Assembly (NCBI GenBank): GCA_013368325.1
Contig: JAACJK010000219.1
Location: 1,488,001-1,552,000, forward strand
Length of the DNA: 64,000 bases
Origin: Ephemerocybe angulata
Lineage: Eukaryota; Basidiomycota; Agaricomycetes; Agaricales; Psathyrellaceae
Reading direction: 5' to 3'
The notes below the pieces were generated by a model. It saw only the letters and a list, made by a program, of their open reading frames with translations, did no database searches and was not told where the DNA came from. The position numbers were made by a program, and so were the translations under genes. Below, piece by piece: positions 11,893 to 25,285 of this stretch (position 1 is its first letter; each line of letters begins with the position of its first letter).

Positions 11893-14800
11893 TTAGCTGA
11901 ACGCGAAACCTTCACCACCCTCGTTGATAGCCATTAGTAGCTGCTGCCGGAGCATCTCATAGGACGAGAATTGTGGCAAGTCGATTTGGTTGAAACCTAG
12001 TGACAGGCTAAGTCAGTCGATGAACACGCACAAATAAGGACGGAGACGCACATGTGTGAGCCTGGGGTAACCTGTCATTCTCGCCATATGCCTTGTGGAT
12101 AGAGAACCTCTGCACTCCCTGCACTCCTTGAAGCTCGGTGAAGCCATTCAAAGGTACCTTGGACGTTCCAGTGGCGAAAGAGAGCACCTTCGCCCGCTCG
12201 TCGCGATTGAAAGACTTGAGAGCGCGCCACCACCAGACAATGTTGGGGTCTGTGCTGGTATAACCGACGTACTCCGTTGCAGCTCGCCATTCGTCGACAT
12301 CAATGTCTGGTGTTCCGGAGATCAGCAACTCGAGCTCTTGCTCGTTGAACTAGTAGAGGGTCAGAAGGAGGCCTAACAGAAAGGAGGAAGAGCACTCACG
12401 ATGGTGATCAGATCCTTAGGGATGATCTCGTAGAATCCGTTGGTGAAGCTCTCGATCTGCTCCTTGATAGACGAATACAGACGATACTGGGCGGAAAGCT
12501 GAACAAACTCCCTCTTGTTTTCCTGAGTAACGATGATGGACTCGCCACCCTCCTTCAAGGGAATAATACGGTTCACTCCAAACTAGGAGAGAGGTGGTCA
12601 GCAATCGTTGAACCGCGTTGATTAGCGTGGAACTCACCTCGTCAGCCTCAACGCTAAATGTAAGGTCCAACACAGTAGGATCGTTCTCCAAAATCCAGCA
12701 GAGCGATTTGTAGTACTCGGGGTCGACCCATTCGACATCCTTGTAGTCAACAGGCTTGCCCAGCAACTGCCGATACAAACTCCTTGCGAAGTAAGCATCA
12801 AGCAGCCGTCCGTCGTAGATGGCCTTTCCGATGACACGACCCACGAACTTGAAGAACGAGAGATGCTCTGGGTTCACCCACGAGTTCTTGTTAGGCTGAT
12901 ACGTCAACTTGTCTGCAGCGCAAGGCTGGAAAAGCGCATTGTTGGGATCGAACATCTGCCTTGCGAGAATCTGGAACCATTCCCGGGTGACACCTCCCGC
13001 ATCCACGCCCTCTTCGTCGTAGAATCGAACGTTGAGTTTGCCGTACTTGATTTGCTCTCCCGTCTTTCTCTGCAGGTACTGATAGCTGTCTTCGAATACG
13101 CGAGCTCGACGAACACTGAGTTGGAGAGTGCCGTGATGCTCTCTCATGTGAGGCCTGCGATGGACCTGTTGATTGAAGTAGTTGCGCTTGTTGTCGAAGT
13201 CGAGAACACGAGGGTTGTTAACAAGGAGAGAGAACGAGCCACTCATTAGGGAGGGGTTGTTGCGGACCATGAGATTGAGGACCTTGCGGTGAGCGTCGGT
13301 AAACGAGATGAATAGCTCCTCCATCGATTCCTTGGGAGTGGTAGGGGATCGAGGCGAAGATGTGCCACGGAGGGCTCGAGCGGCAATAGCGGATTGGGCC
13401 ATGGAGCCAACATACTTGCAGACAACCATCAAGGACTCGATGAGGGGGAGAAGGACTGTCCCGATGTGCTCAGTATCCGGCTTCTCACCAATCACCTCCA
13501 AGCAGCTGCCCAACTTCTTCCAAAGCAGCGAGAATCGGAAGGATTCATAGATAGCTTGGACCTTCTCGATATCCTTTGCCTTATCTTTCTCCTTGTCCTT
13601 GGAAGTCGACGATGATCTCGGGGTGTACATATAGTCAATCGTCTTAAGGACACGGAGAAGCTTGGCTTGCGTCGACGATGCTGGCGAGAATTTCGTGGAG
13701 ATGGTGCTGGTCATAGCTGCTTCGTTTCCATCGTGAAGGGCTTTGGCCAGTTCCTCCAGATCGGTGATGAGTGTGTGGCCGAATTCCTGCGCCTTTGCCT
13801 TCAATTCCTGGGCGATGACATCGCGAGCGTCGGGGATGCATGACAAGTGCTGGATGAGGGCCAAGCTCTGTTGGAATGTGCGGCCCGAGCATTCGCCGAT
13901 CGTGAGAATGTTGACAATGAGGCGGAGAACCGCATGGGGAATCTGTGGGGGGTTTGCAAGAAGAACCTTCTCTTCAACACTCTCTATCTTCGGTTCGGAT
14001 TCTGCAGGAGCTGGTGGCTGAGTGGAGGAAGTCGCTAGAATGGAGGAGTTAGTAAGAGTGATAGAAATAAATGATGCAGACTTACCCGCCTCGGGAGCGG
14101 CCTCGGCCGCGGAGCTAGGGGGAAGGGGAGGTGCAGCGGCGGTTGTAGATTCAGAGACAGTAGGACCAGGAGCAGTAGTCGAAGAGCCTTCCACTGATGG
14201 TCCCGAAGTGGTTTCATCAGCGGCAGGCTGAGCTTCTCCTGCAATGGAGGGTCCGGTGATTGTTGCAGAGGGAGTCGGTTTGGCGTCCTTGAGGCTGGTG
14301 AGTGGTCGGGTGACTGTCGCGAGGAGACTAACGACGGACTCCATAATTGCAGGGGTCCGAAGTAGTGACTGCCTATCCAACAATCCAAGCAGTAAGACGA
14401 TCGGGTAGTGGGATTGGGGAAGAAGCCGCTCCTTTCCTTTCCCTTTTTTCGCCGACTTGCGTAGGCCAGCAGGGAGTTCGTGTTCAGTGAGGAAGAACAA
14501 AGAAGCAAGCTCGTTCGAGGTGACAATGAAGTTCAAAGCGTCCAGACACTTCTGAGCGATGAGGTCCGGGAAAGCTTCGATCTGTGAGACAGGAAGGTTG
14601 AAGTAGTCACCGCCAACCTTTTGCTTCCCAACAGATTTTGGTGTCTGGGGCTGTTTTGGCGGCTGAGGCTTGATTCCTCGAACTGACATTTGCGCAAAGC
14701 TTTTGTCAACGGCGGCAAGATCTCCGGTACCATCCTGGAGAATGCTGAGGAGGAGATTGAAGAGTTCTGTCCGAGTTTTCGAGTTCTCGCAGAGGTTTAC

Positions 14801-17800
14801 GAGAACTTTGAAGAGCAAAGTTTTCCGGAGAACCTGCGGGAAGAAGAGAAGCCGGATGAGGGTTGCGATACCTGCCTTGTCCAAGAGCTGAATTGCGTCG
14901 TGCTGAGGTCGAGGTTTCACGGGAGGTAGAATCCCTGGTGGGAGGGCACGTGCGGCGGAGGTTCGGGGAATGTGGCGCCGCCCGGGCGCCAAAGCGGCCA
15001 TACCACCAGCGAGCTCGAGACCACCACGATATCCTTCTGCCTCTGCAATCATGTGGGAGGGCAAGCTGGCAATGAACCCTTCTTCTTGTTCCATGAGAAC
15101 CGCCTGGCGAAGTGTAGGATCTAGGCTGGCGATGAAGCTTGCTGGATCTATTTCGACAGGACCGCTAGCGGGAGGAGGGGCAGCTTCCTCGACGCGGCGA
15201 CGTTCGCGTTCAATTGCCTCCTGTTGGAGGATTTCGGCACGAATGTCAGGAGGAAGGGCATCCAGGAACTCGGAGCTTATTTGTGAATCCGCTGGTCTCT
15301 CTACACGAGCCGCCCTCTGGTCACGGACGTGCTGGTTGAGCACTTCCTCCCTCATGTCATCAGGCAAAGCTGACAGGAAGTCGGGGTCAATGCCGGTATC
15401 CGTGATGTCCACAGCGCTGCCGTGGATCATGACGGTGATCCTCTCCCTCTCCGGGGCTGAGGTGGATGCAGATGGTTCGACTTGCTCTGGAGCAGCTGCT
15501 TCGTTCACCGACGAGGATGGTTGCGGTTGGCCGGTCTCCTCGATGTCAGCCATTTCGGTGTCTTGGACTTCACTTGTGGCGGTAGCTTCTTCCATGACTT
15601 GGTCGGGCTGTTCTATGGCTTCTGACGAGGAGAGTGCTGGGGCTTCTGGGCTGGGGATCGTTGCCGATGGCGCAGCTTCCATTTTGGGAGAGGCCGGAGT
15701 TTGGGGGACTGTTGGTTCCGCGTCCATTTTCTCGGGGATGGTACTTGCTCCTTCGCTTTCAGCTGCACCTACCTGGGCACTTTCTTTCTCCTTCTCCTCC
15801 TTCTCCCTCGCTTCTTCTTTTGATTTCTCTTCAGCAAGTCGAGCCGCTTCCTCCTCTTCGCGTTGCTTGGCTTGTTTCGCGGCCTCAATAGCAGCAGGAA
15901 GAAGTGCAAGGGTAACATGGTTCACGAGTTTCCCAACGCGCTCGTTGACAAAGTCGCCATGGAGGATCTTCGTCTCTTCAATCCAGCGTTGAACTGTTGG
16001 CAAGGGTTCGAAATCACGACTGGTCATCCTCTGACCGGAAGGCCTGGGCGCACGTTCCACTCGGATGGATGCGAAGGGACCACCGCGACGAGGGAAACCA
16101 GTTTGGCGGATGTTGAGGAATGCCGCACCAGGAACTTCCAAGCGGAAGCCTTCAGGGAACACACCAGCAGCGCCTTGTTGAATGAGTTGCTCAAGGACTT
16201 GTCCAGACCCGGGACCCATCACTTCTTCCAGCTGTTGAATCAGTTCCGGACCAGCGGTCGCGGTAAGGCGCTGTGTGTGAGTATGCCCGTGGTGGCGAGA
16301 ACCTCTTTGGCTGGTTGAGGCTCTCTGGCTGTTAGCAGTATTGAGCAACAAGGGGTGTACTGTGGCCTCTGGCGCAGAGCCACCTCGCGACCTTCCGGGG
16401 AAGCCTGTCTCTTCGACGATACCTACTTGAATGAGCAGGAAGTAGAGGGAAAATTAAATGAACGACGAACCATGAGCCCGCGCACGTCGTGGAACAAACA
16501 TTCCAGCGTCTCGTGGGTGACCGCCGTTCACAAACATCTGCTCGCCATTAAAAACGCTGTCGAAATTGAAGAAACCGTGGTCATGGAATTCCTCATCCGA
16601 GCCCATCTCGGCTTCGTCCTCATGAATGATCTGAATAGGGACTTCATAGGCGTTAAGGGATAGCTTGGCTAAAAGTGGTGAGATTAAATACCTCCTGTTT
16701 CGTCCTCTTCGTCAAACTCGTCAGGGTTCGCCTCAAGGCCCCCATCTTCGTCAATGTCCTGCAATGAAGTGATTAGTGGCGGTCCTCGTAACACCACAGC
16801 GATACACACCTCCCAGAGCATTTCTTCTTCATCTTCAGCACCTTCGTCTTCGAGCACATCAGGCCCACCATCCTCATCCCGATCTTCGTCGTCGTCATCG
16901 TCATCATCCCCAACATCTTCTGGGTTTTCGATTAACCCGTCTTCCTCCTCATCTTCGCCATCCTCCCAGGCATCCTCTGAAGCATCGACATCCTCGTCAT
17001 CCTCTCCCAAGTCAACGTCATCGTCGTCGTCGTCGTCAGTATTCTCTGTATCTTCGCTGCCTGTCTCTTCACCGAACTCCATGTCGACATCATCATCCTC
17101 GTCGTCATCGCCTTCATCCCCCATCTCCTCGTCTTCTGCATACCGATGCCCATCGTCCATCTCCTAGAGGACGGCGTTAGCGTGCACATGTATACAGATA
17201 TTCACTACTTACCCCTCCATACATGCCCAAGGCTGAGTTGCGGTAGAGATCGGGCGTTTCTTCACGCTCAACTTCGTCGTCTTCATCGTCGTCGGTGCCC
17301 ACGGATGAATCGGAAATGCTGCCCTCTTCGTCGGCATCTTCCTTCTGCTTCGAGGAAGAGCGGCTCATTTTCATGGCAACTTTGGACCTGATTGAAAAAA
17401 AAATTGAGTATTCAAGTGTGAGAGGAACAGGGATTTGACTGACAAGTACTGCAAAGGTCTCAGGATGCCGGTGACGAGCGCCTTCACATTGGGATAGTTC
17501 AGGTCGATCTCCGAAAGCGACGTCGTCAATGTTGAGACGTAGTTCTTCTCCAGCATAATCTTGGCAAGGTGAGTGGGGATTTCAGCATTGGGCTTGCGCT
17601 GTGTCGGTGGGACATTGAAGCGAACATTGAGTAGCCGGTTGCAGAGATCTGCAAGGGCCAGCAGCCGGCCATACTTCGAATCAAGATTCTCGGAAGTCGG
17701 CAGGTCCTTGATGGTGCGACTGACAGTCTCGAGGACGTACTTCCGAACGGAGGTCAAGTCGGAAGACACTTCCTTGGCGTCGATGTTCGCTGAACTCTCA

Positions 17801-20800
17801 GCGCAGAGCGAGATCAAGGCGGTCATTGCCCAGTTGCAGAGCATCACTCTGTTCCGCATCTTGCTGTCAGGCTGGGGGTTGATCGTGCCGAACGTGACAA
17901 GATCGGTGAGGAAGAACTGTAGAGTAGCTGATCTGAACCGATTGTGAGCAGTGTCTTTCGCGGGAGTGTGGTGCGCCTTCTTTTTGGGGGAGAACGACAA
18001 GAAAGCGACCTTGCACGAATCGTACGACAACACCAACTCGGAGAGACACTGCAAGAGGAAGCAGACGTAGTGATACCTTTCGTATAAGTCAGACTCTGCT
18101 TTAGCGTCCGCCTCTTTCTTGTCATCGGGTTGAGTAGAGGCGCCCTCAACTGCCATGCTGGAAGCATCTTCAGGGACGACAGAAACGGTATCAGCCGATG
18201 TGTCTGTTGGCGGAACGGCTGGTTGCGCGGCAGCGGCTTGCTGTTCGCTGAGAGCCTTTGCTGACGTCATGAGCTCGTTGACGAGAGGGTGGACAACCGA
18301 TTCAGCCAACTTGACGGTCGCAGGGGCAGTGGTATTGGCCTGGGGATTGTCGATGGCCATGTCCCCAGAATCGGACTTCGCCTGAGTGGTCGTTGCTTGG
18401 GCCACGTCCGGTTGAAGACTGATATGAGGGGAAGGGGTGTAGATTTGCCCGAGCTGGCAGAGCGATTTTGTCGACTCGATAAACGCTTCGATATCTCGCA
18501 GAGCGATGGAGCTACAGTTCTTGACATAGGTGCTGATCTCAACGATACGCGCACGGGGTTGGGAGAAGTACCTCTTGATGCCATGTTGCATGATGTTCTG
18601 TATGGTGGCGGAATCTTCAACGAGATGACGCAAAATGATGGCGATATACGACGATCCACCGCTGACTGGGGAAGCTTTCAACCTTTGGAAGAGCATGCCA
18701 GGTCCATTGGCTTCGATGAACTGGTTGGCGACATCACGTGTGCGAGTGAAAAGAACGAACAGCCGCAAGACCGACAACAATTCGTCTGACCCCAGATCTT
18801 CAAGAGCCAAGAGACGAAGGCAAAGCTTGAACACTGTGGTCCGGGCAGCGGCCCGAGATGGGCCGACAGAAATAGGCTCCTGCACGATGGGTTCACCTTC
18901 CTTGGGAAGAGTGATGGACCTGGGCTCCTCAGCCAAAGTGAAGAGGGCCTCGGTGACGAGCAAATGGGCGGCCAGCCACTTAGGAGGGTTCTCGATAGTG
19001 ATGCTCGACAGAAGAGCGAGAAGGTTGTCCATAAGCTGATTGACTGTTTCAGGGGAAAGTGGGTTGGGGGGCTCGCAGAGCACAAGGGCAAGCAGGCGGC
19101 ATCGGTTGGCCAACGGTTGCTCTCGCACGTCATAAGCCTGAGGGGAGAATGTCTTGATGTCGTCGACAAGATTCTGGATGGCTTGCTTTTGCTGAGGGCT
19201 GCTCTTGGTGAACGCCTTTTGCAGGTCGAAGAGGAGTTGCTGGTGTTCGTCGATGAGAAGCAATGCCTGGCTGCTAAGGCTGTCAATCAACGGCTTTCGA
19301 GCTTCGTTGAGTTCAGTGCGCCATTCTTCCGCCGACTTTCCTGGCGGCCCTGCCGGCTCTTCGGAGGGGGTCTCATGTACTTCTTGTACTCCCTGTGCTT
19401 CTTGAGGTTCCTCCGCCGCAGCGGGTTCTTCCTGGGCTACTTCAGGTGCAGGAGCGGGCTGTTCCGCGGGTGCTTCGGCGGGTTCTGCTGCCATAGGTTC
19501 ATCGGTCGGGGCTTCTTGAGCTGGTGCAGCGGGTGCTTCTTCCACTGGGGGAGCAGCGGCAGGCTCGGGCTCAGGATCGGGTGGCAGAGGGAAAGGGTGG
19601 TTAACGAGGAGTTCAGCTGCAGCGTTGACGTTGTTGTGTGTCCGAACTAGGGCTCGCTCAGCAGCGGATCTCGGGAAGCCCATGTCAATCAAGACACGAA
19701 CTCGAGCCTCGTCAGGCCCTTGAGGCGGTCTTGGGACATGAGGTTGGGGCACGATACCGAGAGCCTCAGGAGGAATTTCACCTCGGGACTCTTCTCCTTC
19801 ACCGCTGACGATCTCGAGGACGTTTTTAACGATAGCGCGACTGACGCCCAGTGGGGATTGGATCAACCATGGCCTCGTCCACAAGGTATAGACGGTCGGC
19901 AGGGCGGCAAGACGCAGTTTCACGAGGAAGTTGTGCAGCTCGAAGTAGTCGGGGTCGGTATCTTTCTTGTCTCTCGTGAGGATGAGATGCGCCTGACCAG
20001 CCTCGACGGCCTTCGACGATATAATAGGATGCAAAAGATGGAGAGCAACCTTCAGGCCACCGAATGCTTGAATAAGCTCGCGTTTCTCTTGAATTGATCG
20101 TGTTTCTTCAGGCTTATCAAGGATTTCGCCAATCCGCAGAGTGAGTTGCTCAAAGACCTTGAAGAACCAGTCGAAACCACCAGACTTGTAGAAGGACCAT
20201 ACGGCGATTGTGTGTACCACGACGTTCGACGTTCGGTCTGAGGGAACTGTCAGCTCGAGGGTAGGGACATTCGAGGCAAGAGACCCACCGTCGGTAAGCA
20301 AAACCGAGAACAACCCAATGACAATCGTATAGTACGTGAAGAGCAAGGAGTTCGTGTCATCTGTCGCCGGTACGTCACGCAACTTCTCAATGTCGATCAT
20401 ATCCCTGAGCTGAAGGTGCTGGATCATGATATCGGCAACCAGTTGGGTGGTCTCCAGAATCAGTTTCTTGTGGGTGGTGTCAGGATTCCTTCGCGAGTGA
20501 CATGTCTTGATCATCGCTGCCCAGACACTTCAGTGACGCTCCAAGAGCTGATATAAAAGACTCACATTGGAAGAATGGGGCGAGGGCGTTAGGAATGCCG
20601 TGGGCTATGTGCTTGAAGGCTTGTGCATTCTGGAAACGCGGTCCAGATGACGCTGGGGTGAGTTTCTTAGGTGCCGTAGGCTCAGCGGTCGAGTTGCTTT
20701 GATCTTCATGGGTAGTTGCAATCGATGTACCAGCAGCAGTGGCGCCGGCCTCTGCCTCAGGCACTTCGTTCTCAAGTACTGATGGCGTGACATCTCCCGA

Positions 20801-23800
20801 AATGCCCAAGGTTCCTACATCCACACCTTTTCCAGCCAGACCGGCGTTCAACACAATGTTTTCCCAAATGCTTGCACGATGGAGGGAACCGAGATCTTTC
20901 ACGGTCTTTGGGGTGAGTTGGCCCATCAAAACCTGTAGTAGGCCGACGGCTGAAGATCGACCACCATTGTAGCCGTGAGTAGAGAAGACGTCAGAAAGTA
21001 AAGTCGACCGAATGTGGAGCGTGACCAAGTTTCTGAACTTTCGGTTCGCATCCTCGAGGCCATCCTCTTCAGTTATATAGTCAGCGAGTGCACCATACAG
21101 TATTTTAAAGGCGTACCTGAAACGTCCACGAAGTCGAGAAGCTTTGACTGCGGGGTTGGAGTACTCCAAAAGTCTTCTGTATCTTTCAACGATGTTTGGA
21201 CCAACTTGACAAGCTCCTGGAGGGTTTCGGTCGTGGCGACCTCGACCATCGTGCGCATTACCTGAACCAAGGAATCGGAAGCGACGCTATTGGCATAGTC
21301 GTAGGGCAAGCATGGAAGACTCGTGATGTTTCCGATCCTGGTGACACCGTCTGTCGTACTGATAAAGTCCTTGCAATGAGGCGGATGTTGAAACAGGCCC
21401 TCCAGGAACTGCAACAATAATTAGAGGAAAGTTAGTAAAGCGAGGCTGTCGACGTACTCTGCCAAGAACATCAATGTAGTTAACAATGATGTTGTCGTGG
21501 GACTTGGATACATTCTCCTCCTCAGACTGCTCTCCTTCTCCACTTGAAGGCGCACTCGACGGCTCTTTTTGGGTCGGCGGCTCTTGCTCGTCAACATCCA
21601 TCGACACTTCACCGTCAACGGAGGGCGAGATGGCAGTAATTTGATACCAGTGGGATAGCTCAGGAGGGGCCACGTAGGCGTTTCCGAGGTCTTCAATGCG
21701 ACTGAGAGTTGACTTCAACGCCTCGAATATAGGGGTTTTGAGACTTGGGTGATGGCGGATGAGCTCGTCGATGGCTGTACCGATGACAACCGCGTTCTCC
21801 TTGTCGTTGAGCACCTTCAAGTGCTTTTCGCTGGTAAAGAGAGTGAAGATGGCCGGGATTATGCTGGGGCGGCGCGACAGTTGTGTCTGGCCGACTTCGT
21901 TCAAGCAAAGCGCGCCTATCGCGTTGGGAATGGATTGAATGACCTTTAAAGGGGGTAAGAAGATTTCTAGATCCTTGATCTCGACCTGACTTACTTCCAT
22001 GGCGGGTTCGATGCCTGCTTCGATGGCGTTGTAGAAGGTCTCTGGAAGGTTGTTCTCCTGAATGATTGTCAGGGAAGTCGGTTCGTTGTGAACGAAGGTG
22101 GACATGATGTTAATAGCTAGATCCGCGAAGTCAGTCGAATATATGAGCTTTATACGAGTAGATCGCACCGAATGGCAGAATGCTCGGGCCAAACAGTCCT
22201 CGGTACTCAATGATCTTCTTCACTGATTTTAAGAGAGACAGGTTGACGAGGTTTCTCAAGCCTTCAGCCGTTCCTGCAGATTGCATCATGCGATGCATCG
22301 AGCGAAGGATGTGCTTCAGAACAGCAATTCGCGAAACGGGAAGTTCCACTGGAGGGGACGTCAGCACGGGGAGGACTATAAAGCGTTCAACTGAGATTAC
22401 CAGTAGCTGGAGCAATTTCCTTTGAAGCCGGAGAGCTGCCGTAGTGCTCTATGTCATAGTCGATTTCGTACTTAGGCTCGGTCAGCTCTGCAGTTTAGAT
22501 AAAGAAGACCAAGCTTACCTCAATTCTGTCAACGATGACGTTTACGCCCTGAGCAGCACAGAACATCTGGAAGCCATTGGTATAACTGTAAAGTACGTTG
22601 TCCAATAGCTGCATGGTCTTGGATACGGTGGCCAACCGGTTGGGGGTCTTGTTTTCGACCAGCTGGATGAGAAGGGGGATAAGACCCGCGCCGACAACCA
22701 TGTTGACGCCCGATGCGTGAGAGACGATGAAGGTCATGAAGGCGAGCAGGGCCTCGATAAATGACTGAGGGGTGGTGGACTCAGCATTGGCGACATCGCT
22801 CACGGTCCTGCGGAAGAGGCCCATCAAAATGCCATGATTCACCGCTGCGTTGACGGCTGTCAGGACCTCCTGCATTCGGCTCCGGTACCGGGCGAGGGCA
22901 TCTAGAGCAGCTATAGCAGCTGTCTGAACTGCAACTGGCACCCCATTATCGACTTGGAGCAGTTCGGCGATGTGATTTATCAGGTCAGGCTCGTAGACGA
23001 ACAGAGTTGACGTTGCTTCAGGCTCGGGATGGGTATGGCTGAAAATTGCAATGGCGAGGAGACGCGCAATGAGAAGTTTCTCTCGTTCAGATCGGCCTTC
23101 TGACGACAGAGAGCTTGCAGTTCGAATTCTGCACAGGACTTCAAACTTCTGATCTTCAGGAATGGCGCACTTGCTGAGTAAGTCGGCAAGAACCTGCATG
23201 GGGGGCTTGGCGAGCACCTCTTGCTCGGTTAGGAAGATGTTGACGACGCCGGTGGAGTTGGACGAGACTGGTGCTGCCTTGCGAGGAGTTTCTGGTACCT
23301 GAACTGGGGCGTCTACCTGTTCCTTTGCCTCACTCTCTGTGCGATAAAACGTAAGCGCGACCTCCCGGGCTTCGGTCGGGAGTCCCTCAAGTTCGGATTC
23401 GTTCTTCGAAGACACCAAATCGACCAGCGTGGTTCCGTTTTCACGAACATGTGGCCACTTTTTGGCCAGTGCTTGCAGGCGGGTCGACGAGAGGCTTAAT
23501 GCATGTGTTACAGCAGGTTGTGCGGAATATTGCTGGGAGGGGCGGAGGAGGAGGTTCAGGGCCAGGATCAGAACGTCGAGATCCGAGGTGAACAGCAAGC
23601 TGTTCAGACGCTGCATCGATAGGACGTCAGTATTCATGTGCTGAGGCGCGAAATCCACTACACACGTCGTATGAATTGAAAGTTTTCCTATTCGTCGAGT
23701 TCTCCATAAGGAGTCGCTCGAAGCGAAGGATCTCGGAGACGAGCTGTTTGGCTTCATCTGAGAAAGGGCGTAACTGTAGCTTGTCCAGCTCGTATTCTTT

Positions 23801-24055
23801 GATTACATCTTCAAGGATGGAGTCAAGTCTGTTAAGGACCTTGATCCATGCGTTGAGGTCTGACCGCGGCCATTTCCATGTATCAACTTCAACGAGGAGC
23901 TTGGCGACTTCTTCTGTGGGTGCGGCGGCTAGTTTCTTGATAAACTCTGCGAGTTGTGGAGGCTACAGAACCGCTGTTTAGAGCTGGGTACAATCTGAGG
24001 ACACGAAAGGACATACAGGCGCTACCGGCTTCTTTGATTTGTTAACGATCTTCAT
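11893..24055 (-). CDS. TOM1: HECT-type E3 ubiquitin ligase, TOM1/HUWE1 family
   Basis: A giant HECT ligase of roughly 3,600 residues, acting on histones, ribosomal proteins and mRNA-export factors in yeast. It starts at ATG 24055 (MKIVNKSKKP) and stops at TAA 11893-11895. Order of parts: DUF908/DUF913 helical-repeat region (about 20.5-23.9 kb), a UBA domain near 19.65 kb (LIDMGFPRSAAERALVRTHN), a long armadillo-like middle, an acidic Asp/Glu tract (16.7-17.3 kb), the DUF4414 ubiquitin-binding motifs near 15.3 kb (FLDALPPDIRAEILQQ), and the HECT domain (about 11.9-13.2 kb). HECT landmarks are YGKLNVRFYDEEGVDAGGV, REWFQILARQMF and, at the C-terminus, LPQAHTCFNQIDLP with the thioester cysteine, ending EGGEGFAFS. 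A 55 nt intron (11997-12051) splits that cysteine codon. The gene diverges from Sub1. Confidence 0.95.
16690..17340 (-). repeat. Low-complexity acidic-coding tract inside TOM1
   Basis: Runs of GAT/GAC/GAG/GAA codons (GAn trinucleotide-like on the minus strand) encode the Asp/Glu-rich linker of the ligase. The same region gives long serine-rich open frames on the other strand, which are artefacts. Acidic linkers in this family lie between the UBA region and the ubiquitin-binding region. Confidence 0.8.
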
Positions 24056-24394
24056 GTTCCACGACGATGTCGAGGAAGATGGAAGAGATTAAGCAGTAGA
24101 CGGCGGGTGACTCTATGCTGGGATGAGTCTAAGAAACGATATGTAGAGGGGGAGATCGACAATTGGCATACAACAGCAGCCTTGTGTCTCTGGAAGAGGG
24201 ACGTCTGGGACGAATCTTCTTCTGTAAGCTGACGCAAGGGCGTGACTGCCTGTCACAGGCTTGCCTTTTATGGCAACCCACTTTAAACAAGAGCCAGCAC
24301 GGCAACGCGACCATCCTCCGCTCGCGCTGTGTCACAACTCTCACCACACACTACACTTGACGCGTCGCTCGCCGCTTCCTCACGCGTAAATAAC
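24056..24394. promoter_or_regulatory. Divergent promoter region TOM1 / SUB1
   Basis: 339 bp separate the two start codons on opposite strands. Two ACGCGT hexamers (24360-24365 and 24382-24387) lie just before the SUB1 ATG. ACGCGT is the MCB element bound by MBF in yeasts, but no factor can be assigned here. No clear TATA box was seen. Confidence 0.55.
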
Positions 24395-25170
24395 ATGGCG
24401 AAACGCAAAGTTGACGAGTCCGACGAGGAAAGCGCAGAGTACTCTGAAGATCAGTCAGGCTCCGAGGCCGAGTCAGAGCCCAAGAGCAAGTCCAAGGGCA
24501 AACAGACCGCGAAGAAAGGCCAGGGGATCAAGGTGCGGTCGCTCTTGCTTTCTCAAAGCTCTGGAATCTGACCTTGCCTGCAGAAACCGAATTTTAAGAA
24601 GCGCGAAAGCTCCGACGAGGACGAGGACTCCGATGAGAAGCCTGTGGCAAAGAAAGCGAAGCGCGACACGGTAAGCGTGCAGCCGCCAGCGTGCAGTACA
24701 CACAGTGTGAACCACATCTGACACCCAATCCAGAAATCCAAGAAGCGCGAAAGCTCTGGTGACGATGAATCTGACGATAAACCCGTCTCAAAGAAGTCGA
24801 AGCGTGCCGAGGTAGAACTTCGAGGTTGTATATCCTGCCAATACTGGCTAACACTTAGGATCAGGAGGGTTCCGGCTCTATCAAGGTCTCGAAAAACAAG
24901 GATGGCGAAAAGTACCTCGACCTCGGGAAGAAGAAGCATGCCACCGTCAGATCTTTCAAAAATATCCCTCTGCTTGACATCAGGGAGTTCTACGTTGATA
25001 AAGCCAGTGGAGAAGACAGGCCTGGCAAGAAGGGCATTAGCTTGACCTTGGATCAGGTAAGCATGCAATAGCGACGACTACTACACAACTCTGACGTCCT
25101 ATTCCAGTGGAACACGCTCAAGGAAGCTACGAGCACCATCGACAAGCTGTTCTTGGAGCTCAAAAAGTAA
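24395..25170 (+). CDS. SUB1: Transcriptional coactivator p15/PC4, Sub1 homologue
   Basis: A single-strand-DNA-binding coactivator of Pol II, acting in the nucleus. Five exons (24395-24532, 24584-24670, 24734-24811, 24859-25056, 25108-25170) give 187 residues. The conserved C-terminal PC4 domain begins KDGEKYLDLGKKKHATVRSF and continues with IREFYVD and KKGISLTLDQWNTL, ending LFLELKK. The first half is the acidic/lysine-rich regulatory region (MAKRKVDESDEESAEYSED). Exons 2 and 3 encode near-identical modules, KKRESSDEDEDSDEKPVAKK and KKRESSGDDESDDKPVSKK, both phase 0. All junctions keep frame, so the gene looks intact. Confidence 0.93.
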
Positions 25171-25285
25171 TCCTCAGGGAAACGGAAACGGATCGGGTAT
25201 ATCATGTGTATTCACTAACTTGTATCAAAACGCCTGTACTATATTGATATCCATGGCACATCTACCTTCACTTTTGTACTTCTAG

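Noticed and set aside
14970..15992. 340-codon plus-strand frame, rich in Ser and Trp
   Set aside because: Antisense shadow of the TOM1 DUF4414 and linker region, with no recognisable domain.
16754..17180. Poly-serine and His/Arg-rich frames on the plus strand
   Set aside because: Produced by the acidic codon runs of TOM1 read on the other strand.
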